Under the pieces are notes generated by a model, which saw only the letters and a program-made list of their open reading frames with translations, was not told the origin of the DNA and made no database searches. Both the position numbers and the translations under genes were made by a program. From the NCBI GenBank assembly GCA_900547155.1, contig URFH01000006.1, forward strand, positions 15,083 to 79,082: a DNA stretch of 64,000 nt. Direction: 5' to 3'. Of the stretch, positions 9,975 to 18,392 are shown piece after piece. Source of the DNA: an uncultured bacterium (lineage in GTDB: Bacteria > Cyanobacteriota > Vampirovibrionia > Gastranaerophilales > Gastranaerophilaceae). The number at the start of each line of letters is the position of its first letter. Within the stretch, counting starts at the first letter, position 1.

Positions 9975-9995
9975 CCCTCCCCGAGTTGGGGAGGG
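9975..9995. repeat. GC-rich perfect hairpin in the wecB upstream gap
   Basis: CCCTCCCC-GAGTT-GGGGAGGG forms a perfect 8-bp stem with a 5-base loop. It stands out against an AT-rich surrounding in a 303-base gap (9862-10164) between divergent genes. It has no T-run, so it is not an intrinsic terminator. It may be an interspersed palindromic repeat. Nothing else in the gap was identified apart from the ribosome-binding site of the next gene. Confidence 0.6.
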
Positions 9996-10164
9996 AGAAT
10001 GGCTTCTAAACAATCTTATAAATCGCAAAATCCCATTTTTTCCCAATTTAGAGCACAAATCCCGCACTTTGCTAAATTTAACCCAACCCACCACCGGATT
10101 AACCCGCTGCGGGTATGGTTATTTTTCAAAAAATAAAAGATATTTGAATGGACAGGAGAAAATT

Positions 10165-10938
10165 ATGCGAATTTTAATGAGTTTATTTTTAATGCTAACC
10201 CTTTGCCCCGCCGCATTTTGCGCAATTAACGGAAATGTCCAGAAAAGCGGCTACGGCGATACAAATCAGGTTATTGACTCGGCGAGCGGAAACCCTATTG
10301 ACCGTGCAAAAGTAACCCTGCCCGCAAAAGGCTACAAAACGACAACAGACAGCCAGGGACGGTTCGAGCTGGGCGCAAAAATCAACTCGCCAACCATCAT
10401 GTCGGTTGATAAAGAAGGCTACAAGCCGTTTTCTTTAACAGTTGACCAGAATACCATGTCAAAACCAATTGTAATCGGCATTGAAAAGACAAATCCACAC
10501 GACATAATCATTGATAAAGACATGTATCACATCGGCGACGACAACTACTCTGACAAATCCGCAAATGCGTCGGAATTCCGCGTAAAAGCAATCGGCCCCT
10601 CATATACAAAGAATTTTCCGATAAAAGGAAAAACCGAAGGGCAGCTTTGTCTTGTCATCGGCTCAATTATCGGGATTGACACAAAAATGGCAAGGGATAT
10701 GGGCCAGTCAAAAGTCACAACCGCCTACGCTTCGCCGCCCGAGGTTTACTTTAACGGGAACAAAATCGCTGAAATCCAGCTCAACGGCGACAATCAGCAA
10801 ATCAAAATCCCCCGTAACCTCATAAAATTCGGCGGGAACAATCAGGTCACAATCAAATGCGGCAGAAATCTCTTCCAAATGGCATACATCGACTATGACG
10901 ACATTGAATTTATGAACCTTTACATAGAATCAAAATAA
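10165..10938 (+). CDS. Secreted protein with carboxypeptidase-regulatory-like domain
   Basis: The start is placed at the ATG 10165 behind GGACAGGAGAA, giving 257 residues. The frame extends 32 codons upstream, but that part has no ribosome-binding site and would bury the signal peptide. Residues 1-20 (MRILMSLFLMLTLCPAAFCA) form a signal peptide with a probable cut after AFCA. Residues about 30-95 match the carboxypeptidase-regulatory-like (CarboxypepD_reg) beta-sandwich pattern: ASGNPIDRAKVTLPAKGYKT, then DSQGRFELG and DKEGYKPF. The C-terminal half is beta-rich and unassigned. The predicted location is periplasm or outer surface. The function is unknown. Confidence 0.8.
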   Translation: MRILMSLFLMLTLCPAAFCAINGNVQKSGYGDTNQVIDSASGNPIDRAKVTLPAKGYKTTTDSQGRFELGAKINSPTIMSVDKEGYKPFSLTVDQNTMSKPIVIGIEKTNPHDIIIDKDMYHIGDDNYSDKSANASEFRVKAIGPSYTKNFPIKGKTEGQLCLVIGSIIGIDTKMARDMGQSKVTTAYASPPEVYFNGNKIAEIQLNGDNQQIKIPRNLIKFGGNNQVTIKCGRNLFQMAYIDYDDIEFMNLYIESK

Positions 10939-10941
10939 GGC

Positions 10942-11532
10942 TTATACAGGTCTTGAAAACATCGCCATAAAATCTTCAAGAGTGTGAATTCCCTCTTTTC
11001 CGATTTCATTGTAAATACGTTTTGCCCTCGGAGTCATCTCATGTCGTCTTGTGTAATCCCGTGCGGTTGTTTCCGCGCGTTCAGCGGCAATTCTTTTGGA
11101 CTCTTTTGCGATTGCCTCTTTAGAAATCTCAACATGCGGCACATTAACCTTGTAAGTTTCTTTCCCGTAGGCTTTTACAAGCTTGGCTTTTTGTTTGACA
11201 AAAAGCCCTTCGCTAAGGCGGCTTGCCGACTTAGCGTCATCGCGCAAAAATCTCGAAATGCTGTCAGAAATTCTTCCGAAAACCTCGTTTACGCCAACAA
11301 GCTGTTTTTTGCATTCTTTTACGACCATCGGCGTGATATTTTCCAAATCGGTGAGCTGTTTGCAGATTCTTGCTGCGTCGTAGCTGACTGATTTGTTAAT
11401 TCCTTTGTCAAGCAAAGCCGGTTCTGCAATCAGGTTTATGCAATCCCTGAAAGAAAGATGAGCGCTCGCCTTAAAATTAGGCGAAATCCCCGTTCTGTAT
11501 GACGGCTGTGCATAATTACCTGAAATTTTCAT
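10942..11532 (-). CDS. Hypothetical protein with SPNFK N-terminal motif
   Basis: 196 residues from an ATG behind CAGGTT. The N-terminus is MKISGNYAQPSYRTGISPNF followed by KASAHLSF, a variant of the F-K-G/A motif seen in other proteins of this window, about 20 residues from the start. The rest is mostly helical and soluble with no membrane segment or recognised catalytic motif. The C-terminus contains RRHEMTPRAKRIYNEIGKEG. It converges with the secreted protein gene three bases away. It lies 99 bases downstream of aroH on the same strand and could be a distal gene of that unit. No family was recognised. Confidence 0.7.
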   Translation of the reverse strand: MKISGNYAQPSYRTGISPNFKASAHLSFRDCINLIAEPALLDKGINKSVSYDAARICKQLTDLENITPMVVKECKKQLVGVNEVFGRISDSISRFLRDDAKSASRLSEGLFVKQKAKLVKAYGKETYKVNVPHVEISKEAIAKESKRIAAERAETTARDYTRRHEMTPRAKRIYNEIGKEGIHTLEDFMAMFSRPV

Positions 11533-11631
11533 TTTTTTAACCTGACTTTCTAAGCTACATAACTAATACATCCGTAAACGGGAAAAATTGCCACTCAGGG
11601 TTAGTCCGTTTACAAATGTTTACAACAAAAA

Positions 11632-11991
11632 CTATTTAATATCCGGACGGAGCGAAGCAGCACCCTTTAAATAGACATGCTTTATTTCTTTTGCCGGTTT
11701 TTCGGTGTTCACCGCCATCATAAGCCGCAAACATAAAGCAAGAGAGGGTTTTACCCGCATTTCCTGATAGCATTCCATCGGAATCAGCTCAAATCCGCTG
11801 ATTTCACGCGCAAACCTCGCAGGAAAAGCACAATCCAAATCCTCCGTGGCGCTGAAAGCAAGATAAGCAACATTTTCGAGTCTGATATCGTTGGCTTCGA
11901 TTATTCTGGTTAAAAGTTCCTTTGTTGCTTCTCTGAGTGCATTTTCGGAGTTTTCCGCAACCGTAATTGCACCTCTGATTCCTCGAATCAT
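11632..11991 (-). CDS. aroH: Chorismate mutase, AroH type
   Basis: 119 residues, the usual length of the monofunctional AroH-type trimeric chorismate mutase. It begins MIRGIRGAITVAENSENALR and contains the family box FSATEDLDCAFPARFAR, then PMECYQEMRVKPSLALCLRL (Arg and Cys of the active-site strands). The C-terminus has HVYLKGAASLRPD, matching the YLxGAxxLRPD ending. It converts chorismate to prephenate for Phe/Tyr synthesis in the cytoplasm. It begins 10 bases after fmt and is probably the third gene of def-fmt-aroH. Confidence 0.93.
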   Translation of the reverse strand: MIRGIRGAITVAENSENALREATKELLTRIIEANDIRLENVAYLAFSATEDLDCAFPARFAREISGFELIPMECYQEMRVKPSLALCLRLMMAVNTEKPAKEIKHVYLKGAASLRPDIK

Positions 11992-12001
11992 AATTTACCT
12001 T

Positions 12002-12946
12002 TTAATTTAATATATCCCCGACTTTTAAATGCGCCCCGTTTACCCAGTCGCACGCATTCATGACCGGTTTTCCCTCGGGTTTCAGTTTCTTAATTAAAAT
12101 AACGCCTTCTCCCGTCCCCGCTTCAATTCCGTCCTTTGAAATTCCGACAATTTCACCGCCTTTGACTGATTCGGAGGATTTTTTGCCGGAAAGTCCGGTT
12201 TCGACGAGTTTTATCATCTTATCATGGAAACTACAAAAAGCGCAAGGCCAAATAGTCATCGAACGCACCTGATTGTGGATTTCACGGGCGGATTTTGTCC
12301 AGTCAATTTTTCCGTCGGATTTTTCAAATTTTTTCGCGATTGTAACGCCTGTTTCATCCTGTTTTCGGGGTTTTAAAACGCCGTTGTAGAGTTGTTTTAT
12401 GGTGGGATAAAGTAAAAACGGCGATTTGTCGCTGATTATCGTCGAAAGCTCCGCGTCAGTCATATTTTCGGTAATTTTAATTTTTTCCTGCAAACAAATA
12501 TCCCCCGCATCAAGCGCAAGAACCGTAATCATCGTTGTAATGCCCGTTTCTTCATCACCGTTAAAAATAGCACGCTGAATCGGGTTTGCGCCGCGATATT
12601 TCGGCAAAAGCGACGCATGGAGGTTAATTGTGGAGAATTTCGGAATATCGAGCACATCCTGTGTCAGAATCTGGCCGAAAGCAAACGTAATAAAGAAATC
12701 CGGCTCAATTTTTCTCAATTCTTCGAGAAGATTCGCGTCTTTTCTAATGGATTCCGTCTGAAAAACAGGAATATCATGACGCAAAGCGAACTCTTTTACG
12801 GGCGGCGGGGTAAGCTTTTTGCCGCGTCCGCACGGGCGGTCGGGCTGCGTAACAACCGCGCAGATTTTTATATCATTAAAATTGAGCAATTTCTGGATAC
12901 TGTTCACCGCGATTTGCGGAGTTCCCATAAAAACGACTTTTATCAC
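12002..12946 (-). CDS. fmt: Methionyl-tRNA formyltransferase
   Basis: 314 residues, standard length. It starts MIKVVFMGTPQIAVNSIQKL, with FITFAFGQILTQDVLDIP, then the N10-formyl-THF-binding and catalytic segment NLHASLLPKYRGANPIQRAI (Asn-x-His and SLLPxxRG). It formylates Met-tRNA-fMet for translation initiation. It lies three bases downstream of def, its partner in N-terminal methionine processing. The pairing of fmt with def is common in bacteria. Confidence 0.97.
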   Translation of the reverse strand: MIKVVFMGTPQIAVNSIQKLLNFNDIKICAVVTQPDRPCGRGKKLTPPPVKEFALRHDIPVFQTESIRKDANLLEELRKIEPDFFITFAFGQILTQDVLDIPKFSTINLHASLLPKYRGANPIQRAIFNGDEETGITTMITVLALDAGDICLQEKIKITENMTDAELSTIISDKSPFLLYPTIKQLYNGVLKPRKQDETGVTIAKKFEKSDGKIDWTKSAREIHNQVRSMTIWPCAFCSFHDKMIKLVETGLSGKKSSESVKGGEIVGISKDGIEAGTGEGVILIKKLKPEGKPVMNACDWVNGAHLKVGDILN

Positions 12947-12949
12947 TGA

Positions 12950-13537
12950 TTATTCCTCTGTAACGTTGGTTTCGGGGTTATTTGCGATTTCTTCTTCCAT
13001 TTCTTCTTCATCAAGAAGATAATTTTCATCAACCGGCGCCAAACCCTTTTCAGCAAGCGCTTTATTGGCTTCCATTCTGTTTCTGCAATGGTCAATAAAA
13101 AGAACGCCCTCCAGATGGTCAAATTCATGCTGGATTGCCCGTGCAAGAAGCTCGCCGTCACGCGCTTCCAGCACAAACGGTCTTCCGTTCAAGCCTGTTG
13201 CTTTCACCGTGACATTTTTGTAGCGGCGAACGTTTGTATAAGCCTCGGGAAAGCTCAAACAGCCCTCATAGCTGTTCACTGCGCCCGATTTTTTGATGAT
13301 TTTAGGGTTAATGAAAATTCTAGGGTTTAAAGGTTCATCGCCTGACGATGTATCAATAACAAAAATCCGCAAATTCTCCCCGATTTGCGGAGCAGCAAGC
13401 CCCACGCCGTTTTTTGCATACAAAGTATCCAGCATATCCTGAATCAGGTTCTGGATTTTTTTAGAAACTTTTAAAACTTCTTTAGACTTCACGCGGAGGC
13501 ATTCTTCGCCGTATTGAACAATTTTTCTTACTGCCAT
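12950..13537 (-). CDS. def: Peptide deformylase
   Basis: 195 residues with the three signature motifs: GVGLAAPQIG, EGCLSFPE and QHEFDHLEG (Cys and two His of the metal site). It removes formyl groups from nascent proteins. Beyond about residue 165 an acidic tail rich in Glu (LLDEEEMEEEIANNPETN) extends the usual 165-170 residue length. It is the first gene of a leftward def-fmt-aroH unit and is divergent from the pyr operon. Confidence 0.96.
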   Translation of the reverse strand: MAVRKIVQYGEECLRVKSKEVLKVSKKIQNLIQDMLDTLYAKNGVGLAAPQIGENLRIFVIDTSSGDEPLNPRIFINPKIIKKSGAVNSYEGCLSFPEAYTNVRRYKNVTVKATGLNGRPFVLEARDGELLARAIQHEFDHLEGVLFIDHCRNRMEANKALAEKGLAPVDENYLLDEEEMEEEIANNPETNVTEE

Positions 13538-13605
13538 ATTTCATTCCTTTTGTGGTGTTTTGATAAAATTTTAGCACAAAAAATGTAAAATTGTCTTAAT
13601 CATGC

Positions 13606-13636
13606 TTGACTTTGCCCCCCGATTTAAGCCTATAAT
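13606..13636 (+). promoter_or_regulatory. Predicted sigma-70 promoter of the pyr operon
   Basis: TTGACT at 13606-13611 and a perfect TATAAT at 13631-13636, separated by 19 bases (long but tolerated). Transcription would start near 13643, leaving a leader of about 118 bases before pyrK. The promoter faces away from def. Confidence 0.7.
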
Positions 13637-13660
13637 ATTAAAAATCAAAAGGTTATATAA

Positions 13661-13699
13661 ATGACTCTTAAATCTAAAAAACATAATAATTTTAAATAA
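13661..13699 (+). CDS. Candidate pyr leader peptide (12 codons)
   Basis: A short open frame, MTLKSKKHNNFK, starts at an ATG behind AAAAGG and ends in TAA ten bases before the terminator-like hairpin at 13709. Its position between promoter and hairpin copies the layout of the enterobacterial pyrBI leader, where coupling of ribosome and polymerase senses UTP. The codons are almost all A/U-rich. Translation is not proven; the only evidence is position and ribosome-binding site. Confidence 0.4.
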   Translation: MTLKSKKHNNFK

Positions 13700-13705
13700 A
13701 TACTG

Positions 13706-13738
13706 AAAAGAAAAAGTTTTCGCTTTTTCTTTTTTTTT
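13706..13738 (+). terminator. Intrinsic terminator in the pyr leader (candidate attenuator)
   Basis: AGAAAAAG - TTTTCG - CTTTTTCT forms an 8-bp hairpin at 13709-13730 directly followed by eight T residues. It lies downstream of a promoter and upstream of pyrK on the same strand, so it cannot terminate a preceding gene (def points the other way). Readthrough must therefore be needed to express the operon. This is the sequence expected for transcription attenuation. The stem is AU-rich, so termination strength is uncertain. Confidence 0.6.
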
Positions 13739-13760
13739 ATTTTTTAAATCAGGAGCAAAA

Positions 13761-14519
13761 ATGCAGGTTTCAAAACTGAAAAAACACCATAAAGCAAAAA
13801 TAATAAGCATAAAACAGGTTTCCAGAACGCAATATTTCATGACTTTTGTGCCTGTTGACGATTTTAGCGCAAAACCGGGGCAATTCGTTTCGATATTGTG
13901 CGACGGGTTCACTCTCAGGCGCCCTTTCAGCATTGCGAGCTTTGACGGGAACGAAATCGGCGTGCTTTTCAAATTAAAGGGCAAAGGAACCGAATTTCTC
14001 TCAAATCTGCGCGCAGGAGATGAAATCGACTTTGTCGGCGCAGTGGGCAACGGCTTTAAAATTGAAAATGTAAAATCTTTGTTAATAGGAGCAGGCGTGG
14101 GCGTTGCTCCTGTTTTTTATCTGAAAACCGAGCTGCAAAAAATGCAGATTCCGTCGCTTTTAATCTCCGGATTCCAAACAGAAAAGGAAATTCCCGAAAA
14201 TATCGAATGCGACAAAATTTGCACAGATGACGGCACAGCAGGGCTGCACGGAAGCGTCATAAATTACATAAGAAATATGATTGAAGAATTCCGGCCGGAA
14301 AAAATCTACGCCTGCGGCCCGAAAATCGTGCTCCAAAACACCGCAGAAATCGCACAAAGGCACAAAATCCCCTGCGAAGTCGCCTTAGAAAAAGAAATGG
14401 CTTGTTCAATCGGCGTTTGCCGTGGCTGCGTAATCAAAATCAGAAAAAACGGGCAAATTATGACAGCTTCCGTCTGTCAGGACGGGCCTGTATTCAACGG
14501 GGAGGCAGTTGTATGGTAG
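13761..14519 (+). CDS. pyrK: Dihydroorotate dehydrogenase electron transfer subunit
   Basis: 252 residues, with CAGGAG before the ATG. An N-terminal ferredoxin-reductase-type FAD domain contains FTLRRPFSIAS (R-x-[YF]-S pattern), followed by an NAD-binding domain with LLIGAGVGVAPVFYL and IYACGPKIVLQ. Near the C-terminus MACSIGVCRGCVIKIR plus a later VCQDGPVF supply the cysteines of the [2Fe-2S] cluster. It passes electrons from PyrD FMN to NAD+. The stop overlaps pyrD by seven bases, fitting a stoichiometric PyrDK complex (class 1B). Confidence 0.95.
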   Translation: MQVSKLKKHHKAKIISIKQVSRTQYFMTFVPVDDFSAKPGQFVSILCDGFTLRRPFSIASFDGNEIGVLFKLKGKGTEFLSNLRAGDEIDFVGAVGNGFKIENVKSLLIGAGVGVAPVFYLKTELQKMQIPSLLISGFQTEKEIPENIECDKICTDDGTAGLHGSVINYIRNMIEEFRPEKIYACGPKIVLQNTAEIAQRHKIPCEVALEKEMACSIGVCRGCVIKIRKNGQIMTASVCQDGPVFNGEAVVW

Positions 14520-15448
14520 ATTTTCAGGAAATGAAAACCGGCGTGGATTTGGGACGCGGATTTGTCATAAAAAACCCGATAATGACCGCTTCGGGCACTT
14601 TCGGCTACAGCTTTGAATACGCAAGGTTCTATGACGTAAAAAAACTCGGCGCAATCGTCACAAAAGCAATAACTCTCGAGCCCAGAGACGGAAACAGCGG
14701 GCGAAGAATTTTTGAAACCTGCGGAGGAATGATTAATCGAATCGGGCTGGAAAATGTCGGCGTTAAACGGTTTATGGCGGAAAAACTTCCGCTTTTGAAC
14801 AAGGGCGGGCTTGATTTTGTGGTAAATATTGCCGGTTCGTCGCTTGAGGAGTACATTTCGCTCGCAAAAATCTGCGAGGAGCACAAAATCAGGGCGATTG
14901 AGCTGAATGTGTCCTGTCCGAACGTAAAATCCGGCTGTCTGGAGTTCGGAACGGACGAAAAAACGCTTCATAACCTTGTTTCGCAGGTCAGGGATGAATT
15001 TTCGGGTTGTTTAATTGTTAAATTAACCCCGAACGTCACAAGCGTGGAAAAAATTGCCGTCGCAGCCCAAAGCGCCGGTGCAGACGCGGTCAGCGCAATA
15101 AATACGCTCAAAGGCACCGGAATTAAGCTAAATTGGCATAAAGGGAAATTTATAAAAGAAGAAGTTACGGGCGGGCTGTCCGGACGGGCGATAAAACCGG
15201 TTGCGCTGGGCGTTGTGAGCAGAATTTCAAAGGTTCTGGACATTCCTATCATCGGAATGGGCGGGATTTATGATTTGAACGACGTTTTCGAGTTCATGAG
15301 CGCAGGAGCAGCTGCCGTGCAGGTCGGAACGGCCAATTTTACCCATCCGGAGTGCGCCGGCTGCATTGCAGATGATTTGCACGATTTTATGTACGAAAAC
15401 GGGATTCGCTCGATTGAAGATTTGAAAGAAAAATTGAGAGGTGAATAA
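14513..15448 (+). CDS. pyrD: Dihydroorotate dehydrogenase B, catalytic subunit
   Basis: Start chosen at ATG 14513 behind GGGGAGG, giving 311 residues; the frame runs further upstream but only inside pyrK. FMN-binding TIM barrel with NPIMTASGTFG at the N-terminus, the active-site cysteine in ELNVSCPNVKSG near residue 133, INTLKGTGIKLNW and the phosphate-binding GMGGIYDL plus AGAAAVQVGTANF. Cys as the base and the adjoining pyrK identify the NAD-linked class 1B. It oxidises dihydroorotate to orotate. The stop overlaps the start of pyrE by one base. Confidence 0.96.
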   Translation: MVDFQEMKTGVDLGRGFVIKNPIMTASGTFGYSFEYARFYDVKKLGAIVTKAITLEPRDGNSGRRIFETCGGMINRIGLENVGVKRFMAEKLPLLNKGGLDFVVNIAGSSLEEYISLAKICEEHKIRAIELNVSCPNVKSGCLEFGTDEKTLHNLVSQVRDEFSGCLIVKLTPNVTSVEKIAVAAQSAGADAVSAINTLKGTGIKLNWHKGKFIKEEVTGGLSGRAIKPVALGVVSRISKVLDIPIIGMGGIYDLNDVFEFMSAGAAAVQVGTANFTHPECAGCIADDLHDFMYENGIRSIEDLKEKLRGE

Positions 15449-16026
15449 TGGAAAATGAAATTTTAACACTTTTAGAAAAAGCCGAGGGCGTGCTGCACGG
15501 GCATTTTTGCCTGACGTCGGGTTTGCATTCAAATATTTATTTTCAATGCGCAAAACTTTACCAGTACCCGGAAATTACCGAAAAAATCGGCAAAGCACTT
15601 GCTGAAAAGCTCAAGGGCATTGAATTCGACACAATCGTCGCTCCCGCAATCGGCGCGGTGATTATGGGCTATGAAACAGCAAAGCAGGCCGGCAAAAGAA
15701 GCCTTTTTGTTGAAAGAAAAGACGGCATAATGCAATTGCGGCGCGGTTACAAGCTTGAAAAGGGTGAAAAAATCGTCATTATTGAAGACGTAATCACAAC
15801 AGCCCGAACAATCAGGGAAACCATCGAAGCGACAAAGGAATTCGGCGTGGAAGTGGCTGCTGTAGGCTGCATTGTCGATAGAACCTGCGGAAAAACAGAG
15901 CTGAACATAAAATCGCTCCTGCAAATCGACCCTGTGACCTACGAACCGGACAACTGCCCGCTCTGCAAAGAGGGAATTCCGCTCGTGAAGCCCGGCAGCA
16001 GGGAAAAGGAAGTAAAAACAGCATAA
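15448..16026 (+). CDS. pyrE: Orotate phosphoribosyltransferase
   Basis: 192 residues. It has HFCLTSGLHSNIYFQCAKLY at the N-terminus, VAPAIGAVIMGYETAKQ and the PRPP-binding EDVITTARTI (usual form EDVITTGGS, so the loop end is a variant). It joins orotate and PRPP to give OMP. A cysteine-bearing tail (DNCPLCKEG) is shared with many long OPRTs. It is translationally coupled to pyrD by a one-base overlap. A gap with two hairpin repeats follows before pyrB. Confidence 0.95.
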   Translation: MENEILTLLEKAEGVLHGHFCLTSGLHSNIYFQCAKLYQYPEITEKIGKALAEKLKGIEFDTIVAPAIGAVIMGYETAKQAGKRSLFVERKDGIMQLRRGYKLEKGEKIVIIEDVITTARTIRETIEATKEFGVEVAAVGCIVDRTCGKTELNIKSLLQIDPVTYEPDNCPLCKEGIPLVKPGSREKEVKTA

Positions 16027-16032
16027 AATCAC

Positions 16033-16190
16033 AATAAACCTCAAATTTACGTCACCCTGAACTCGTTTCAGGGTCTCCTGCGAAGCAGGTCAACCAAAAA
16101 GGAGCCAAGAAAAAACAAAATCGCAATAAATCTCAAATTTACGTCACCCTGAACTCGTTTCAGGGTTCCCTGCGAAGCAGGTCAACCAAA
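16033..16190. repeat. Two 66-bp direct repeats, each with two hairpins, between pyrE and pyrB
   Basis: Copies at 16033-16098 and 16125-16190 are offset by 92 bases and differ only at a few positions. Each contains ACCCTGAA-CTCGT-TTCAGGGT (8-bp stem, at 16054-16074 and 16146-16166) and CCTGC-GAA-GCAGG (5-bp stem). Tandem hairpins inside an operon resemble REP/BIME elements, which can stabilise upstream mRNA or cause partial termination. No T-run follows, so full termination is unlikely. Confidence 0.8.
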
Positions 16191-16222
16191 TCAACCCTCA
16201 AAAAACAGAAGTGCAACGAAGT

Positions 16223-17128
16223 ATGAAAAATCTTATCGACATTGAAAGACTTGAAAAAGAAGAAATCCAAAAACTAATAAAAACCGCGGAAGAATTCAAA
16301 AACGGCAGGCAAAACAGCTGCGCAGCGGGCAAATGCGCGTGTTTGATGTTCTTTGAAAATTCCACACGCACGCATTTTTCTTTTGAACTTGCTGCAAAAC
16401 GCCTAGGAATGCACGTTTTGAACTTTGACGCAAAAACCTCCTCTTTTTCCAAGGGCGAGTCAATGAAAGATACATTTGAAAACCTTAATTTCATTGGCGT
16501 TGACGTTTTTGTTCTCCGCCATAGCGAAAACGGAATTATCGACAAAATCCGCAGCGAAATCGCTTATCCCATGCGTTTTGTGAACGCAGGTGACGGCAAA
16601 AACGCCCATCCCACGCAGGCTTTGCTTGATTTTTACACAATGAAGAAACATCTCGGCGAAATTAATGGGAAAAAGGTTGTTATCATTGGCGATGTGGCGC
16701 ATTCGAGGGTTGCGCGCTCGAATTTTGCACTTTTGAAAAAATTTAACGCTGATGTGCATTTTTGCGCGCCGGATTATTTTACGCCCGAAAATATCCGGAA
16801 TTCAAGCGCAATCTGGCATACAAACCTTGAGGAGGCGATTGAAAACGCTGATGTTGTAATGCTTTTGAGGGTTCAAAACGAGCGTCTGGACGGCGAAACA
16901 GCGCAAAAAGCAAAAGATTATACAAAAAATTACAGGCTGAATTCAAAAATGCTGAAAAAACTTGCGCCGAACGCGCTTTTAATGCACCCGGGGCCTGTAA
17001 ATCGCGGAGTTGAAATCACTTCGGAGCTTTTGGATTCGGAAAAAGGGCGGACTATTCTGGAGCAGGCGAAAAACGGCGTATTTGTGCGGATGGCGGTGCT
17101 GGATGAAATTTTCAGGGAGGAAGCGTGA
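16223..17128 (+). CDS. pyrB: Aspartate carbamoyltransferase catalytic subunit
   Basis: Start placed at ATG 16223 (MKNLIDIERLEKEEI), 301 residues; an ATG four codons earlier is possible and neither has a strong ribosome-binding site. Carbamoyl-phosphate motif FFENSTRTHFSFELAAKRLG, later DGKNAHPTQALLDFYTM, GDVAHSRVARSN and MHPGPVNRGVEI. It condenses carbamoyl phosphate with aspartate. No pyrI regulatory gene is present. It ends in a four-base GTGA overlap with pyrC. Confidence 0.95.
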   Translation: MKNLIDIERLEKEEIQKLIKTAEEFKNGRQNSCAAGKCACLMFFENSTRTHFSFELAAKRLGMHVLNFDAKTSSFSKGESMKDTFENLNFIGVDVFVLRHSENGIIDKIRSEIAYPMRFVNAGDGKNAHPTQALLDFYTMKKHLGEINGKKVVIIGDVAHSRVARSNFALLKKFNADVHFCAPDYFTPENIRNSSAIWHTNLEEAIENADVVMLLRVQNERLDGETAQKAKDYTKNYRLNSKMLKKLAPNALLMHPGPVNRGVEITSELLDSEKGRTILEQAKNGVFVRMAVLDEIFREEA

Positions 17129-18372
17129 AAAAATTTGACGGAATTTTGAAAAATGCACGCGTGGTTTCGCCGGAAAACGGAATCGACGAAATTTTTGACA
17201 TAGAAATAAAAGACGGAATTGTCACAGCAATAGGTAAAACCCTTGCAGGACGCCGCATAATCGACATGAGCGGCAAAATAATCATGCCCGCTTTCGTCGA
17301 AATGCACTGCCACCTGCGAGAACCCGGTTTTGAAGAAAAAGAAACCGTCGAAACCGGCCTAAATTCTGCTATAGCTGGCGGATATGCAGCGATTTGCCCG
17401 ATGGCAAACACAAATCCGGTCAACGACAACGTCGAAACCCTGAAATTTATCCGGAATGCCTCGGACAAAATCGGAATTTTCCCGATTTGTGCGGTCACAA
17501 AAGGGCTTTCTTCCGGCGAAATCGTGAATTTCAAACTTTTGAAAGAAGCGGGCGCAATAGCTTTTTCAAACGACGGAAAGCCGCTTGAGGATATGGATTT
17601 GCTCAAAAAAGTGCTTTTAAAAGCAAAAGCGGAAGATGTTTTGATTATTTCGCACGCCGAAGACACAAAATACGCGCCTGAACAGAACGAATCGGAGTTC
17701 AGCGCGGTGCTCAGAGAGCTCGACGCGGTCAGAGAAACGGACGCGAGGTACCATTTTGCGCATATTTCCACGGCCGAGTCGCTCGGGCTGATTCACGAGG
17801 CAAAGCATGAGGGATGGAATGTCACCTGTGAAAGCGCTCCGCACTATTTTACGCTTTCAAAAGACGATATAATCGACAACCATGCAAGGTTCAAAATGAA
17901 CCCGCCCCTGCGTTCTGAGGCGGACAAAGAGGCAGTAATCGAGGGCTTTTTGGACGGAACGATTGATGTGGTTGCCACAGATCATGCGCCCCATACGATT
18001 GAAGAAAAGAATCTTCCGTTTGAGCGGGCGCCGATGGGGATTGTGGGGTTTGAAACCGCGTTTTCTCTGGCTTATGAGCGTTTTGTAAGGACAAATCTGC
18101 TCACTTTGAGCTCAATTGTTAAAAAATTCTCCTCAAATCCGGCAAAAATCCTTGGTTTAAAAGAATTCGGGGGAATTGAAATCGGGCAGTACGCAAATCT
18201 GGCGATTTTTGACCCTGATTTTGAATGGACAGTCGAAGCGGCGAAATTCCGCTCAAAATGCAAGATTTCACCGTTTGAGGGGCGAAAATTGAAAGGTAAA
18301 ATCACAGCGACGATTGCAAAAGGCGTATTCTATGAAAATGAGCCCCCGAAGCCGGTTCAGAGTGACAATTAA
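17125..18372 (+). CDS. pyrC: Dihydroorotase (class I type)
   Basis: 415 residues beginning at a GTG codon that shares GTGA with the pyrB stop; AGGGAGGAAG lies just upstream. Zinc-binding EMHCHLREPGFEEKETVETG near residue 60, later SAPHYFTLSKDD and VATDHAPHTIEEKN complete the metal-site His/Asp set. It cyclises carbamoyl-aspartate to dihydroorotate. Length and motifs fit the long class I enzyme usually adjacent to pyrB in Gram-positives and cyanobacteria-related lineages. Twenty bases later pyrF begins. Confidence 0.95.
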   Translation: MKKFDGILKNARVVSPENGIDEIFDIEIKDGIVTAIGKTLAGRRIIDMSGKIIMPAFVEMHCHLREPGFEEKETVETGLNSAIAGGYAAICPMANTNPVNDNVETLKFIRNASDKIGIFPICAVTKGLSSGEIVNFKLLKEAGAIAFSNDGKPLEDMDLLKKVLLKAKAEDVLIISHAEDTKYAPEQNESEFSAVLRELDAVRETDARYHFAHISTAESLGLIHEAKHEGWNVTCESAPHYFTLSKDDIIDNHARFKMNPPLRSEADKEAVIEGFLDGTIDVVATDHAPHTIEEKNLPFERAPMGIVGFETAFSLAYERFVRTNLLTLSSIVKKFSSNPAKILGLKEFGGIEIGQYANLAIFDPDFEWTVEAAKFRSKCKISPFEGRKLKGKITATIAKGVFYENEPPKPVQSDN

Positions 18373-18392
18373 AAATATAAAAGGAAAATATT

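Noticed and set aside
13571..14050. Open frame of 159 codons antisense to pyrK
   Set aside because: It overlaps the strongly supported pyrK gene and its composition follows the complementary frame.
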